NCBI GenBank assembly: GCA_937982505.1
Contig: CALJLV010000027.1
Coordinates: forward strand, 1 to 27,789
Source: an uncultured Desulfobacteraceae bacterium
GTDB taxonomy: Bacteria > Desulfobacterota > Desulfobacteria > Desulfobacterales > UBA2174
DNA length: 27,789 nucleotides
Reading direction: 5' to 3'
The position numbers and the translations under genes are program-made. Below are positions 1 through 7,794 of this stretch, piece by piece. Numbering within the stretch: the stretch's first letter is position 1; each line of letters begins with the position of its first letter. The notes beneath the pieces are model-generated. The model saw only the letters and a list, made by a program, of their open reading frames with translations. It was not told where the DNA came from and did no database searches.

Positions 1-51
1 CGGCGACCACCGAGATCTACACGCTTTCCCTACACGACGCTCTTCCGATCT
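1..51. other. Illumina P5 adapter sequence (assembly artefact)
   Basis: The first 51 bases match the Illumina P5 / TruSeq universal adapter from its CGGCGACCACCGAG core to the terminal CTCTTCCGATCT, with one apparent mismatch (G for T at base 23). Genomic sequence starts at base 52, in the middle of the fdhA reading frame. This is not biological sequence. It marks a contig end from a short-read assembly and should be trimmed. Confidence 0.97.
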
Positions 52-541
52 CGGCCGACTCGATGTCGGCGATGGAATTCGTCATGGCGCCCGAACCGAA
101 GGCGGCGGCCAGACCGGCCACCGTGGAGGCATGTCAAAGCCGGGCGCAGTGATCCACATTGTTGGTGCCCAGCACGGCGCGGGCGAACTTTTGGGCCAGG
201 TAGTTTTCTTCGTTGGTGATCTTGGCCGAGACCAGGACCCCGACGCTGTCAGGCCCATGGCGGTCGATGATCTGGCGGAACCGGTCGGCGGTGAGCTGGA
301 TGGCCTCGTCCCAGCCGGTCTTGATGAAGCGGCCGAAGGTCTTGACCAGGGGCTGCTTGAGCCGCAGAAAGCTGTTGATGTGCTCGTGCAGGTTCCATCC
401 CTTGATGCACAGCTTGCCCTGGTTGACCGGATGGGTCTTCATCGGCAGGGTGCCGACGAGCTGCCCGTCGATGACCTCGAAAAGCACCCCGCAGCCGGTT
501 CCGCAGTAGGAACAAACCGAGGGGACGAACTGGCAATCCAT
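52..541 (-). CDS. fdhA: Formate dehydrogenase alpha subunit, selenocysteine-containing, 3' end missing
   Basis: This is the N-terminal part (about 163 codons) of a molybdenum/tungsten bis-MGD formate dehydrogenase catalytic subunit, which interconverts formate and CO2. An N-terminal [4Fe-4S] site is visible (Cys10, Cys13, Cys17, Cys45, followed by IKG). The frame runs to NNVDHCARL, then TGA at 136-134 (codon 136), then continues without a break as HASTVAGLAAAFGSGAMTNS. That is the conserved FdhA continuation, so the TGA is read as selenocysteine, close to Sec140 of E. coli FdhF. A SECIS-like hairpin follows. I chose the ATG at 541 because AAAGGA lies 8 bases upstream; an in-frame ATG at 559 has no Shine-Dalgarno. 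It is the last visible gene of the hdrA-mvhD-fdhB-like operon, and the C-terminal three quarters are cut off by adapter sequence. Confidence 0.93.
103..123 (-). promoter_or_regulatory. Bacterial SECIS hairpin of fdhA
   Basis: Ten bases after the UGA (136-134) the mRNA folds into an 8-bp stem, CGGUGGCC with GGCCGCCG (one G-U pair), around a GGUCU loop. The GGU in the apical loop is the feature SelB recognises in bacterial SECIS elements. Position, stem and loop all fit recoding of the TGA as selenocysteine. Confidence 0.85.
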
Positions 542-562
542 GGTGGCGTCCTTTCTCATGGG

Positions 563-1381
563 CTAGTTGGGGACATCGTCCGCCTCGAGAGGCCGCGGGG
601 TGAGGGCCACCTTCTCGCCGATGATGGAAAAAGGCGGCTGATCGGGGCTCGAGCCGGTGGCGTAATCGAAGGTTTCGGCCACGATGGCGTTGACCTTGCG
701 ATAGAGCAGCCGCAGGGGGATATCCACCGGGCAGGCGTCCTCGCAAAGCCCGCAGTCGATGCAGCGGCCGGCCATGTGCACGGCGCGCACCAGGTGGAAA
801 ATGGGCACCTCGGGCGGCAGGGTGCCGGTGCCGACCAGCTCCTTGTGCTCCAGGCTGCACTCCTTGCAAAAGCAGACCGGACAGATGTTGCGGCACCCGT
901 AGCACTTGATGCACTTTTGAAACTCGGCCATCCAGCGGCCGAAGCGTTCGGCCTGGCCCCAGGCCTCCAGGGCCTCGGGACGCTGGGTGTTGTCGATGCC
1001 GACCTCGCGCTTCCAGACCCCCGTGGCCTCGGGCTCGAGGTACGAGCAGTCCCCGTGCGCCTTGAGGTCCGACGGGCAGCAGTTGATGTCGATGGTGCGA
1101 ATGTTGTCGGCCTTGAGCTGGTTCCAGATGCACAGCACGTTGACCGCCCGCTGGTTGCAGTCCCGGGCCAGCAGGCCGATTTTGATTTCCGGGCGCAGCG
1201 CCGCCATGTGGGTGGCGATCTTTTCCAGCGCATAGCGGGCCGGTCCCACCACCAGGTCGTCGACGACAGCGATCTTCTCCCGGGTAAAACAAAAAGGCAG
1301 GGGGTGGCCCGCCACCATGCGGTAGCCGAGAAAAACGTCCACCGTTCCCTCTTCGAGCCATTGTTTGACGGTTGCCTTCAT
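563..1381 (-). CDS. FdhB/FrhB-like iron-sulfur electron-transfer subunit
   Basis: This 272-residue soluble protein probably carries electrons between FdhA and MvhD/HdrA. The N-terminal half (about 1-110) resembles the FrhB/FdhB (F420-reducing hydrogenase or formate dehydrogenase beta) family, including GPARYALEKI and a CCPSD element near residue 101. A very Cys-rich segment follows (Cys157, 160, 163, 167, 170, 172, 175), then a classical ferredoxin motif, CIDCGLCEDACPVD (207-220). Together these suggest at least two [4Fe-4S] clusters, possibly three. The ATG is preceded by AAGGAG, which overlaps the mvhD stop region. The gene lies 9 bases after mvhD and 21 bases before the fdhA start, so the three are tightly co-transcribed. 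No selenocysteine codon is present here. The family name is recalled, not searched; its role as partner of FdhA is inferred from position. Confidence 0.8.
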   Translation of the reverse strand: MKATVKQWLEEGTVDVFLGYRMVAGHPLPFCFTREKIAVVDDLVVGPARYALEKIATHMAALRPEIKIGLLARDCNQRAVNVLCIWNQLKADNIRTIDINCCPSDLKAHGDCSYLEPEATGVWKREVGIDNTQRPEALEAWGQAERFGRWMAEFQKCIKCYGCRNICPVCFCKECSLEHKELVGTGTLPPEVPIFHLVRAVHMAGRCIDCGLCEDACPVDIPLRLLYRKVNAIVAETFDYATGSSPDQPPFSIIGEKVALTPRPLEADDVPN

Positions 1382-1390
1382 TGCGTCTCC

Positions 1391-1885
1391 TTATGCGCCG
1401 GGACCGGCACTGACCGCCGCCGCTGACGGCCCGGTTGCCGAACGCCAGGCATCGACCGCGACCGGCTCCCCGCCGCGGGCCAGCGGGCTGGGCCCCAGGC
1501 GGCGGATCTTTTCGGTAAAATCGGTGACCACCTGAACGAATTTCTGGGCCTCGGCCGAAGAGATCCATTCGAGGTGCAGACGCCCGGCCAGCCCCATGAA
1601 CGACAAAAGCTCCTGTAAAAACACCATCCGCTTGACCGTCATGTGATTACCATACAGGTAATGGCAGTCGCCGATGTGTCAGCCCCCCACCAGGATCCCG
1701 TCCACCCCCTCCTGGAAGGCCCGCAGGATGTGGTGTGGCGAGACCGTGGCCGAGCACATGACCCGGATGGGGCGCACGTTGGGCGGATACGGCATGCGGC
1801 TGACGCCGGCCAGATCCGCCGCCCCGTAGGCGCACCAGTTGCAGATCATGGCCAGAATCTTGGGTTCGAACCGGTTGTCTTTCAC
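1391..1885 (-). CDS. mvhD: MvhD-type hydrogenase/heterodisulfide reductase iron-sulfur subunit, selenoprotein
   Basis: This 164-residue protein belongs to the MvhD/FlpD family of [2Fe-2S] adaptors that pass electrons to HdrA. It starts with a GTG (AAGGA 7 bases upstream): VKDNRFEPKILAMICNWC, with Cys15, Cys18 and Cys44 typical of the family. The frame meets TGA at 1681-1679 (codon 69) exactly at the family motif GG-C-HIGDCHY, so the protein reads GG-U-HIGDCHY. It then continues through LHLEWISSAEAQKF, the conserved C-terminal part. Selenocysteine at this site is known in methanococcal VhuD. Without recoding the gene would look like two broken pieces. The last 30 or so residues are a low-complexity Ala/Gly/Pro tail. 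The gene sits between hdrA and the FdhB-like gene and physically links the two halves of the proposed complex. Confidence 0.92.
1646..1662 (-). promoter_or_regulatory. Candidate SECIS hairpin of mvhD
   Basis: Sixteen bases after the UGA (1681-1679) the mRNA can form a 6-bp perfect stem, AUUACC with GGUAAU, around a UGUAU loop. A UG/CA pair can extend it after a small internal loop. The spacing fits a bacterial SECIS. The loop contains GU but not the GGU seen in the fdhA and hdrA hairpins, so this is the weakest of the three. Confidence 0.6.
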
Positions 1886-1962
1886 GATGGCATCCTTTTT
1901 GTCTTTGGCGAAAATCGTTTCATGGTCGCTGACGTGCGGGGATAAACCCCGGCCCTTTCTCT

Positions 1963-4900
1963 TCAGGCCGCCACCGCGCTCCGGATCTGGGCATAGAGCT
2001 GGGGATTGCTGAAGCCGAGCAATACCGGCGCCTCCGAGGGGCAGGCGGCCGCGCAGGCCCCGCATCCCTTGCACAGGGCCTGGTTGACCACCGCCACGCG
2101 TGCTTCGGGGTCGTAGGTGATGGCCGCGTAAGGGCAGACCTGGATGCAGCCCAGGCAGCCCGAGCAGTACCGCGGGTCGATGTACGAGACCACCCCGCCC
2201 ACCCGGATCGTATCGCTGGCCAGAACGGTCAGAGCCTTGGCCGCGGCGGCCTGGGCCTGGGCGATGCTCTCCTCGATGGGCTTGGGATAGTGGCACATGC
2301 CGCACAGGAAGACCCCTTCGGTGGCGAATTCCACCGGGCGCAGCTTCTGGTGGGCTTCGAGGAGCCAGCCGTCGGCGTCCAGCGGCACCTTGAACAGGCG
2401 GGCCAGTTCGGTTTCGGCCGGGGCCACGATGGCCGTGGCCAGGCAGAGCAGGTCGGCCTCGACCGCCATGCGGCGGCCGAGGATCGGGTCGGCAAAGACC
2501 ACCTCGACCCGGCCGCCGGCGGACTGCACCCGGGGCGGATCCTCGGGGGCGCAGCGGAAGAAGAGGATCCCCGCCTCTCGGGCCTGGCGGTACAGATCCT
2601 CCCGCGTGCCGTAGGTGCGGATGTCCCGGTAGAGGATGTAGACGTTGGCCTCGGGGTTGCGCGCCTTGACGGCCAGGGCGTTCTTGATCGAATGGGTGCA
2701 GCAGACCTTGGAACAGTAGGGCCGCTGGGCGTTGCGGGAACCGACGCACTGGATGAACACCACGTCATTGGCCTGGTCGATGTGCACGTCGTCCTGGCGC
2801 AGCAGCGCATCCATTTCCAGTTGGGTCACCACGGCCGGGTGCTGCCGGTAAAGGTACTCGCTCGGCCGGTATTCTTCGGCCCCGGTGGCCAGCAGGGCCA
2901 CCCCGTGGCGCACGGTGGTGGATCCGTCCTTTGCGTGCAGGGTGGTCTCGAAGTTGCCCACGAATCCCTCGACACCGGCCACCGTGGTTTCCAGATGGAC
3001 ATGGATCCGTTCGTCGGCCTGCACCTGGCGGATCTTTTCTTCGAGAAAAGCCCCCACCGGTTCGCCCTGAAAGGCGGTGTTCAGACGCCGGGCCTGGCCA
3101 CCGAGGGCCTTGTCCCTATCCACCAGGTGGACCGGATACCCCTGGCGGCTGAGGGCCAAAGCGGCGGTCAACCCGGCGATCCCGCCGCCCACCACCAGGG
3201 CCCCGCGGTCCACCGGCAGATCGGTTTCCTGCAGGGGGGACGCCAGGAAGGCCTTGGCCGCCGCCATGCGCACCAGGTCCTTGGCTTTTACCGTGGCCGC
3301 ATCCGGGTTGTCAGCATGCACCCAGGAATCCTGGTTGCGGATGTTGGCCATCTCGACCAGGTACTTGTTCAGCCCGGCGGCCACCAGGGTCTCCTGGAAG
3401 AGCGGCTCGTGGGTGCGTGGGGTGCAGGCCGCCACCACCACCCGGTTGAGCCGCTGGTCGCGGATCACCCCGGCCATCTTGTCCTGGGTATCCTGGGAGC
3501 AGGTGAACAGGTTCTCTTCCACGTAGACCACTGCGGGAAGAGTGCGCGCATAGGCCGCCACCTCGGGTACCCGCACCACCCCGCCGATGTTGATGCCGCA
3601 GTTGCATACGAAGACCCCGATGCGCGGCGCCTCGCGGCGCACGTCGCGCTCGTCGGGCACGCGCACCTGGCGGGTGCAGGTATGGCGGGCCGCCGCCAGG
3701 GGTTCGGTGGCGGCACAGGCCGCGGCGCTGGCTTCCATCACCGACTGGGGGATGTCCTTGGGGCCGGTGAAAACCCCGCAGGCAAAGACCCCGGGCCGGG
3801 AGGTGGCCACCGGGTGGAAGCTGTCCGTCGCCACGAAATGGTGCCGGTCCAGGTCCACCCCGAGGTTCTCGGCCAGGTCCACCGCCGCGGGATTGACCTC
3901 CAGGCCGGTGGAAAGGACCACCATGTCGAAGGATTCTTCGTGGAGTTGTCCCCCCTCGTCCACGTAACGCAGGCCCAGGTCCGCCGTGCCTGGACGCCAG
4001 TCCACGGTGTGGATGCGCGCCGCCACGAAGCGCACCCCGTTGCTGCGCGCCTTTTCGGCGTAGCGGTCGAAATCCTTGCCCTGGGTGCGCAGGTCCATGT
4101 AGAAAATGGCGCACTCCAGCGGATCGTGGGCGTGGTCCTTGGCCATCACGGCCTGCTTGACGGCGAACATGCAGCAGACCGACGAGCAGTACCCGTTGGC
4201 GCAGCGGTTCTGGTCCCGCGAGCCGACGCACTGGAGCCAGGCGATCTTGCGCGGGGCCGCCCCGGTGGCCTTCTTGCCCTTCATGCTCGAGGGCCTCAGC
4301 AGATGCCCGCCGTAAGGGCCGGTGGCCGACAGAATGCGCTCGAACTCCAGGGCCGTGACCACGTCCGGGCAGGTTCCATAGGCGTAGTGGTCCAGACGGC
4401 CGGGATCGAAAGAACGGAATCCCGGCGCCAGGATCACCGAGCCGACATTGATCTCCACCGTCTTTTCCGTGTCCTTGAAGTTGATGGCCCCCGAGGGGCA
4501 GTGCTTCTCGCAGGCCCCGCACTTGCCCTTCTGCAGGTAGATGCAGTGCTGGGCGTCGATGGCGTACTTGAGGGGCACGGCCTGGGAGTAGGGCACGTAG
4601 ACCGCTTTACGCGGGATGAGGTTTTCGTTGTAGGCGTCGTCCACCTTCTTGGGGCATTTTTCCGCGCACAGGCCGCAGGCGATGCATTTTTCCACGTCCA
4701 CGTAGCGCGGATGCCGACGGACGGTGACGGTGAGGTTGCCCGCCTCACCGGAAAGGGACACGACCTCCGCCAGGGTGAGCAGCTCGATGTTGATGTGCCG
4801 GCCGACCTCGACCAGTTTGGGGGAGATGATTCACATCGAGCAGTCGTTGGTGGGAAAGGTCTTGTCCAGCTGGGCCATGGCCCCGCCGATGGCCGGGGAC

Positions 4901-5025
4901 CGCTCCACCAGATAGACGTAGAACCCCGCATTGGCCATGTCCAGGGCCGCCTGCATGCCGGCGATCCCGCCGCCGACCACCATGGCGGCACCCCGGGCCG
5001 CTCCACCCGTTCGCGTGTCTTTCAT
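1963..5025 (-). CDS. hdrA: HdrA-type flavoprotein with two fused HdrA modules, selenoprotein
   Basis: This 1020-residue FAD/iron-sulfur protein belongs to the HdrA family, the flavin-based electron-bifurcating subunit of heterodisulfide reductase complexes. Module 1 has a Rossmann motif VVGGGIAG (16-23) and then TFPTNDCSM followed by TGA at 4833-4831 (codon 65), continuing as IISPKLVEVGRH. Homologues have Cys or Sec there, so the TGA is selenocysteine. Ferredoxin-like clusters lie at 114-125 and about 161-178, and a QCVGSR...YCSSVCC motif at about 265-285. Module 2 starts near 468 with the HdrA signature IGVFVCNCG, then CTPRTHEPLFQE, a second GGGIAG (613-618), a second QCVGSR...YCSKVCC (about 759-776), and two C-terminal ferredoxin motifs at 954 and 985. 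Methanogen HdrA is about 650 residues. The ATG has GGGAG 8 bases upstream. The gene lies 77 bases before mvhD. Confidence 0.93.
4798..4815 (-). promoter_or_regulatory. Bacterial SECIS hairpin of hdrA
   Basis: Fifteen bases after the UGA (4833-4831) the mRNA forms CUGGUC paired with GGCCGG (two G-U pairs) around a GAGGUC loop. Closing one more G-C pair leaves AGGU as the loop. Distance and the GGU in the apical loop match the bacterial SECIS pattern, supporting read-through of codon 65. Confidence 0.8.
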
Positions 5026-5089
5026 TAAAGCTCTCCCTGCGTCTTGGGTCTTTTAAGGGAACGAAGGCTGCGGTGCGCACAGGCACCGG

Positions 5090-5470
5090 TCACCGGGGGC
5101 GAAACGCATTGGCGACCGCCTCCATCAACTCATCATCCGTAAAGGGCTTGGCCAGGTAGTCGGCCGCCCCGAGCTTCATGGCCTCCACCGCGTTGGCCAG
5201 GGTGGAAAAGCCGGTCATGACGATCACGCACGGGGGCGGCACCTGTTGGCGCGCCGTTTTGAGAATCCGCATGCCGTCCATGTCGGGCAGCTTCATGTCC
5301 AAAAGGACCAGATCGTAAAAAGCCCCGCCGATGGCGGCCAGCCCCTGGGCCCCGGTCTGGCACAGATCCACCCGGTGGCCAGCCTCGCCCAGGACCAGGC
5401 GGCAGGCCTCGCAGATCACCGGTTCGTCGTCGATGACCACGATTCGCAGGGATTCGGCGCGCTCAGCCAT
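5090..5470 (-). CDS. Single-domain response regulator (CheY-like receiver)
   Basis: A 126-residue receiver domain with no output domain. Acidic residues VIDDE are near 12-16, the predicted phospho-acceptor is Asp58 in LVLLDMKLPDMDG, the switch Thr is in VIVMTGFS, and the conserved Lys is in LAKPFTDDE. I start at the ATG at 5470 because GGAGG lies 5 bases upstream; the ATG at 5485 has no clear site. The start overlaps the stop of the kinase gene by 8 bases, so translation is probably coupled and the kinase is the likely phosphodonor. With no effector domain it probably acts by phospho-relay or protein contact, perhaps with the NtrC-type regulator encoded upstream. It lies between the kinase and hdrA, 64 bases ahead of hdrA. 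Confidence 0.9.
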   Translation of the reverse strand: MAERAESLRIVVIDDEPVICEACRLVLGEAGHRVDLCQTGAQGLAAIGGAFYDLVLLDMKLPDMDGMRILKTARQQVPPPCVIVMTGFSTLANAVEAMKLGAADYLAKPFTDDELMEAVANAFRPR

Positions 5471-6692
5471 TGGCCCCTCCCTCATCGCGGATGGGAAAAA
5501 AGAGGGTAAAGCAGGTACCCTGCCCGGGCCGGCTTTCCACCCGGATCTCGCCCCGGTGGTTCTGAACGATCCCGTAACTCACCGAGAGGCCCAGACCGGT
5601 CCCCTTGGACTTGGTGGAAAAAAACGGATCGAAGATTTTCTTGATGTCCTCCTCGTCAATCCCGCAGCCGTTATCCGAAATCTTGACCACGACCCGGTCT
5701 TGGCAGGCGTCCAGCTCGCTTTGCACCCTGACCCGGCCATGGGGTTCCACGGCCTGCAGGGCGTTGAGCAGCAGATTGATGAAGACCTGCTCGATCTGAT
5801 TTTCGTCGATGAAAAGGGCCACCATGTCGGTGGTGAGTTGCTTTTCAAGGGTCACGTGGCGGATGTGGAATTCGTTTTCAAGGATGCCCAGGGCGCTTTC
5901 CACGATCTGATTGATATCGGCCAGAGCCTTCTGGGGTTCGCGATCCCGGGCGAATTCGAGCAACCCCTGGATGATGGTGCGGCAGCGCTGGGTCTCCTTG
6001 ATGATGATGCCCAACCCCTCTTCGAGAAAGCTGCCCGGTTCGACCTTCTTGCGCATGTTGGAGCTGTAGAGCAGGATTCCGGCCAGGGGGTTGTTGATCT
6101 CGTGGGCGATCCCGGCGGCCATGCGGCCCAGGGAAGACATCTTGTCCATCCGCGAGGCCAGATGCTCGAAGCGGGCCTGCTGATCCTCCAGCAGTCTCAC
6201 CCGTTCGATGATGCAGGCGCACTGCTTGGCCAGGGTGATGGAAAAGTCGAGTTCGTCATCGGTGAATTCGCGCCGATGGTCCAGATAGATGCGGATCAGG
6301 CCAATCATCTGATCCTCGACGGATAGGGGCACGTCCATCATCATGCGGATTCCCTCGTCCCAGGCCTCCTGGGGGTATTCGACCCGCGGGGCGTGCCAGA
6401 TGTCCTCGATGATCTTGACCGAATAGAGATCCGGCAGGTCTGCCATGAGTTTTTCGGTGGAGACCGGCCCCTTGGAGAAATAGCGCTCCCCCAGGCCGCA
6501 GGCGGCCCCCACCTCGAACTGGTGGGTCTCCCGGTTCAGGATCCGCAGCAATGCGCCCTTGGCGTTGAGGACTTCCGCCGACATGGTGACCGCCACGTCC
6601 AGGGCCTCCTTAAGGCTCCGGGTGCGGTACATGGCCCGGTTCATGTCCCGAAAGACGTGAAAGTAGGTTTCGAACTTGGTTCCTGAAGTCAT
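5463..6692 (-). CDS. GAF-domain sensor histidine kinase
   Basis: A 409-residue, apparently cytoplasmic kinase with no transmembrane segment or signal peptide. A GAF-like sensor domain spans about 25-165. A HisKA dimerisation domain follows with the phospho-acceptor His197 in GIAHEINNPLAG, then an ATPase domain with N box NLLLNALQAV, G1 DNGCGI and G2 GTGLGLS. The family autophosphorylates on His and passes phosphate to a receiver Asp. It lies in the predicted sigma-54 transcription unit, between two receiver genes and directly ahead of hdrA, so it likely senses a redox or metabolic cue tied to the formate/HdrA complex. The ligand cannot be read from the sequence. The ATG at 6692 lacks a strong Shine-Dalgarno, so the exact start is less certain. 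Confidence 0.9.
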   Translation of the reverse strand: MTSGTKFETYFHVFRDMNRAMYRTRSLKEALDVAVTMSAEVLNAKGALLRILNRETHQFEVGAACGLGERYFSKGPVSTEKLMADLPDLYSVKIIEDIWHAPRVEYPQEAWDEGIRMMMDVPLSVEDQMIGLIRIYLDHRREFTDDELDFSITLAKQCACIIERVRLLEDQQARFEHLASRMDKMSSLGRMAAGIAHEINNPLAGILLYSSNMRKKVEPGSFLEEGLGIIIKETQRCRTIIQGLLEFARDREPQKALADINQIVESALGILENEFHIRHVTLEKQLTTDMVALFIDENQIEQVFINLLLNALQAVEPHGRVRVQSELDACQDRVVVKISDNGCGIDEEDIKKIFDPFFSTKSKGTGLGLSVSYGIVQNHRGEIRVESRPGQGTCFTLFFPIRDEGGANG

Positions 6693-6761
6693 CGGCTGCC
6701 GATTTTCATGTAGTGCGCCAGGGCGCGTGGCCTCGGGTTCAGGGGAGCGCAGCGCGCCGCG

Positions 6762-6770
6762 CCCCCCCCC
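6762..6770. repeat. Nine-base C homopolymer upstream of the kinase gene
   Basis: A run of nine C (nine G on the coding strand) lies in the 97-base gap between the receiver gene and the kinase, about 70 bases before the kinase start. Runs of this length are prone to slippage and to assembly error. It is not inside a coding region. Confidence 0.6.
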
Positions 6771-6789
6771 GGAGGGATTGCCTTCAGGC

Positions 6790-7476
6790 TCACCAGGCCT
6801 CGCACTCGAGGCGCTTGTAGATGAACATCAGCTGGCGCTGGGTCAATTCGCCCACGTTTTCGTTGATCCACCGCAGGTCCCCCGAGGCGATGGCGGCCTT
6901 GGCCTCGCTGGACAGTTGGTAGTCGTCCAGGGCCAGGGAGCCGTGTTTCATCAGCGCGTTCCAGAACTCCATGTCTTCCGCGGCCCGGTTGAGGACCTGG
7001 GTCACCTCGCGCTTCTGGATCAGTTTTTCAGCCTCGGACTCGGCTGGCTTGAGCGACTCGGCAGCGTATTTGGCGCTCTGTTTGAGCGCCGCGCCGATGG
7101 CGACCTTGATCTGATCTTCGGTAAAGGGTTTGGGCAGAAAATCGTGGACCCCCAGCTTCATGGCTTCCACGGCGGTGGCGGCCGTGCCGTAGCCGGTGAT
7201 CACGATGACCTCGAGGTGGGGTTTTTCGGCCTTGATGCGGCGGATGATGTCCATCCCGTCGGCGTCCGGCAGGCGCAAATCGGCCACCAGCAGATCGAAG
7301 CGCTTGCGGTCGAAGGCTTCCAGGGCCAGCTTGCCCGTTTCGGCCAGGTCCACGGCGAAGCCCTCTTCGCTGAGCACCAGCTTCAGTCCCCTGGCCACGC
7401 TCTCGTCATCTTCCATCACCAGGATGTTCGGGGCGATGTCATAGGTGTCGGTGATCCGTTCTTGGACAGCGTTCAT
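6790..7476 (-). CDS. Response regulator with receiver domain and uncharacterised C-terminal region
   Basis: A 228-residue protein. Residues about 16-135 are a receiver domain: VMEDDE, predicted phospho-acceptor Asp66 in LLVADLRLPDADG, VIVITGYG, and LPKPFTEDQ. The remaining 90 or so residues are charged and helical-looking, ending in QRQLMFIYKRLECEAW; I do not recognise a DNA-binding or enzymatic domain in them. The start at 7476 is supported by AAAGGAG 7 bases upstream; a longer in-frame extension to 7572 would overlap the sigma-54 promoter. This is the first gene after that promoter and probably begins the operon running through the kinase to fdhA. The C-terminal part may bind a partner protein, but this is a guess. 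Confidence 0.88.
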   Translation of the reverse strand: MNAVQERITDTYDIAPNILVMEDDESVARGLKLVLSEEGFAVDLAETGKLALEAFDRKRFDLLVADLRLPDADGMDIIRRIKAEKPHLEVIVITGYGTAATAVEAMKLGVHDFLPKPFTEDQIKVAIGAALKQSAKYAAESLKPAESEAEKLIQKREVTQVLNRAAEDMEFWNALMKHGSLALDDYQLSSEAKAAIASGDLRWINENVGELTQRQLMFIYKRLECEAW

Positions 7477-7546
7477 GGCGTTTCTCCTTTGCAAGGGGGC
7501 GACAAGCCCGTGTTGTCGGCAAGGTCGTGTTTTGCCCCCATTAAAA

Positions 7547-7561
7547 GCAAAGGTTGTGCCA
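7547..7561 (-). promoter_or_regulatory. Sigma-54 (-24/-12) promoter of the regulator-hdrA-mvhD-fdh operon
   Basis: On the minus strand the sequence is TGGCAC-AACCT-TTGC, the sigma-54 consensus with correct GG-to-GC spacing. Transcription would begin near 7536, giving a leader of about 60 bases before the receiver gene at 7476. Such promoters need an AAA+ activator, and an NtrC-type activator is encoded immediately upstream. Confidence 0.85.
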
Positions 7562-7736
7562 GAAGATCGCAAGCCGCGACTTATCGAGCAATTTCTCCTT
7601 AAAGACCAATTTGTTGCGCCATATTCGGACAGCGGGACGGCCGCTCCGCAAAGGCCCGCGGGCGTATTTTCCGGTATATGGGGAAACCGCTTGAATTCAG
7701 ATTCGTCTTTGATTTCGAACTTTTGGATCCGTATAG

Positions 7737-7772
7737 AAAAACATGCGGGGCATATGGGCGGCCATACACCCC
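7737..7772 (-). terminator. Rho-independent terminator of the NtrC-type gene
   Basis: On the minus strand, 23 bases after the NtrC-type stop codon, an 11-bp stem (7762-7772 with 7747-7757, two G-U pairs) closes a CCGC loop. It is followed by GCATG and then TTTTT. It would stop read-through from the regulator gene into the sigma-54 operon, making that operon depend on its own promoter. Confidence 0.75.
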
Positions 7773-7794
7773 CGGGGCAAAGCGACGGAGGGCC

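Noticed and set aside
134..136. Apparent nonsense mutations making fdhA, mvhD and hdrA pseudogenes
   Set aside because: All three stops are TGA, all lie at known Cys/Sec positions, all frames continue with conserved sequence, and each has a downstream hairpin. Selenocysteine is the better explanation.
131..1426. A 431-codon plus-strand open frame opposite fdhA and the FdhB-like gene
   Set aside because: Its protein has no family features and lies antisense to genes with conserved iron-sulfur motifs and ribosome sites.
1882..1923. A 13-codon micro-ORF ending in TGA that overlaps the GTG start of mvhD
   Set aside because: It has no Shine-Dalgarno and no recognisable sequence. The stop/start overlap is suggestive of coupling but could be chance.
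1937..1951. CGGGG-ATAAA-CCCCG hairpin between hdrA and mvhD
   Set aside because: The 5-bp stem is too short, and without a T tract it is not a convincing terminator or processing site.
2290..5028. A 912-codon open frame on the plus strand opposite hdrA
   Set aside because: It is a mirror of the GC-rich hdrA frame with no recognisable motifs. The minus strand carries clear HdrA motifs throughout.
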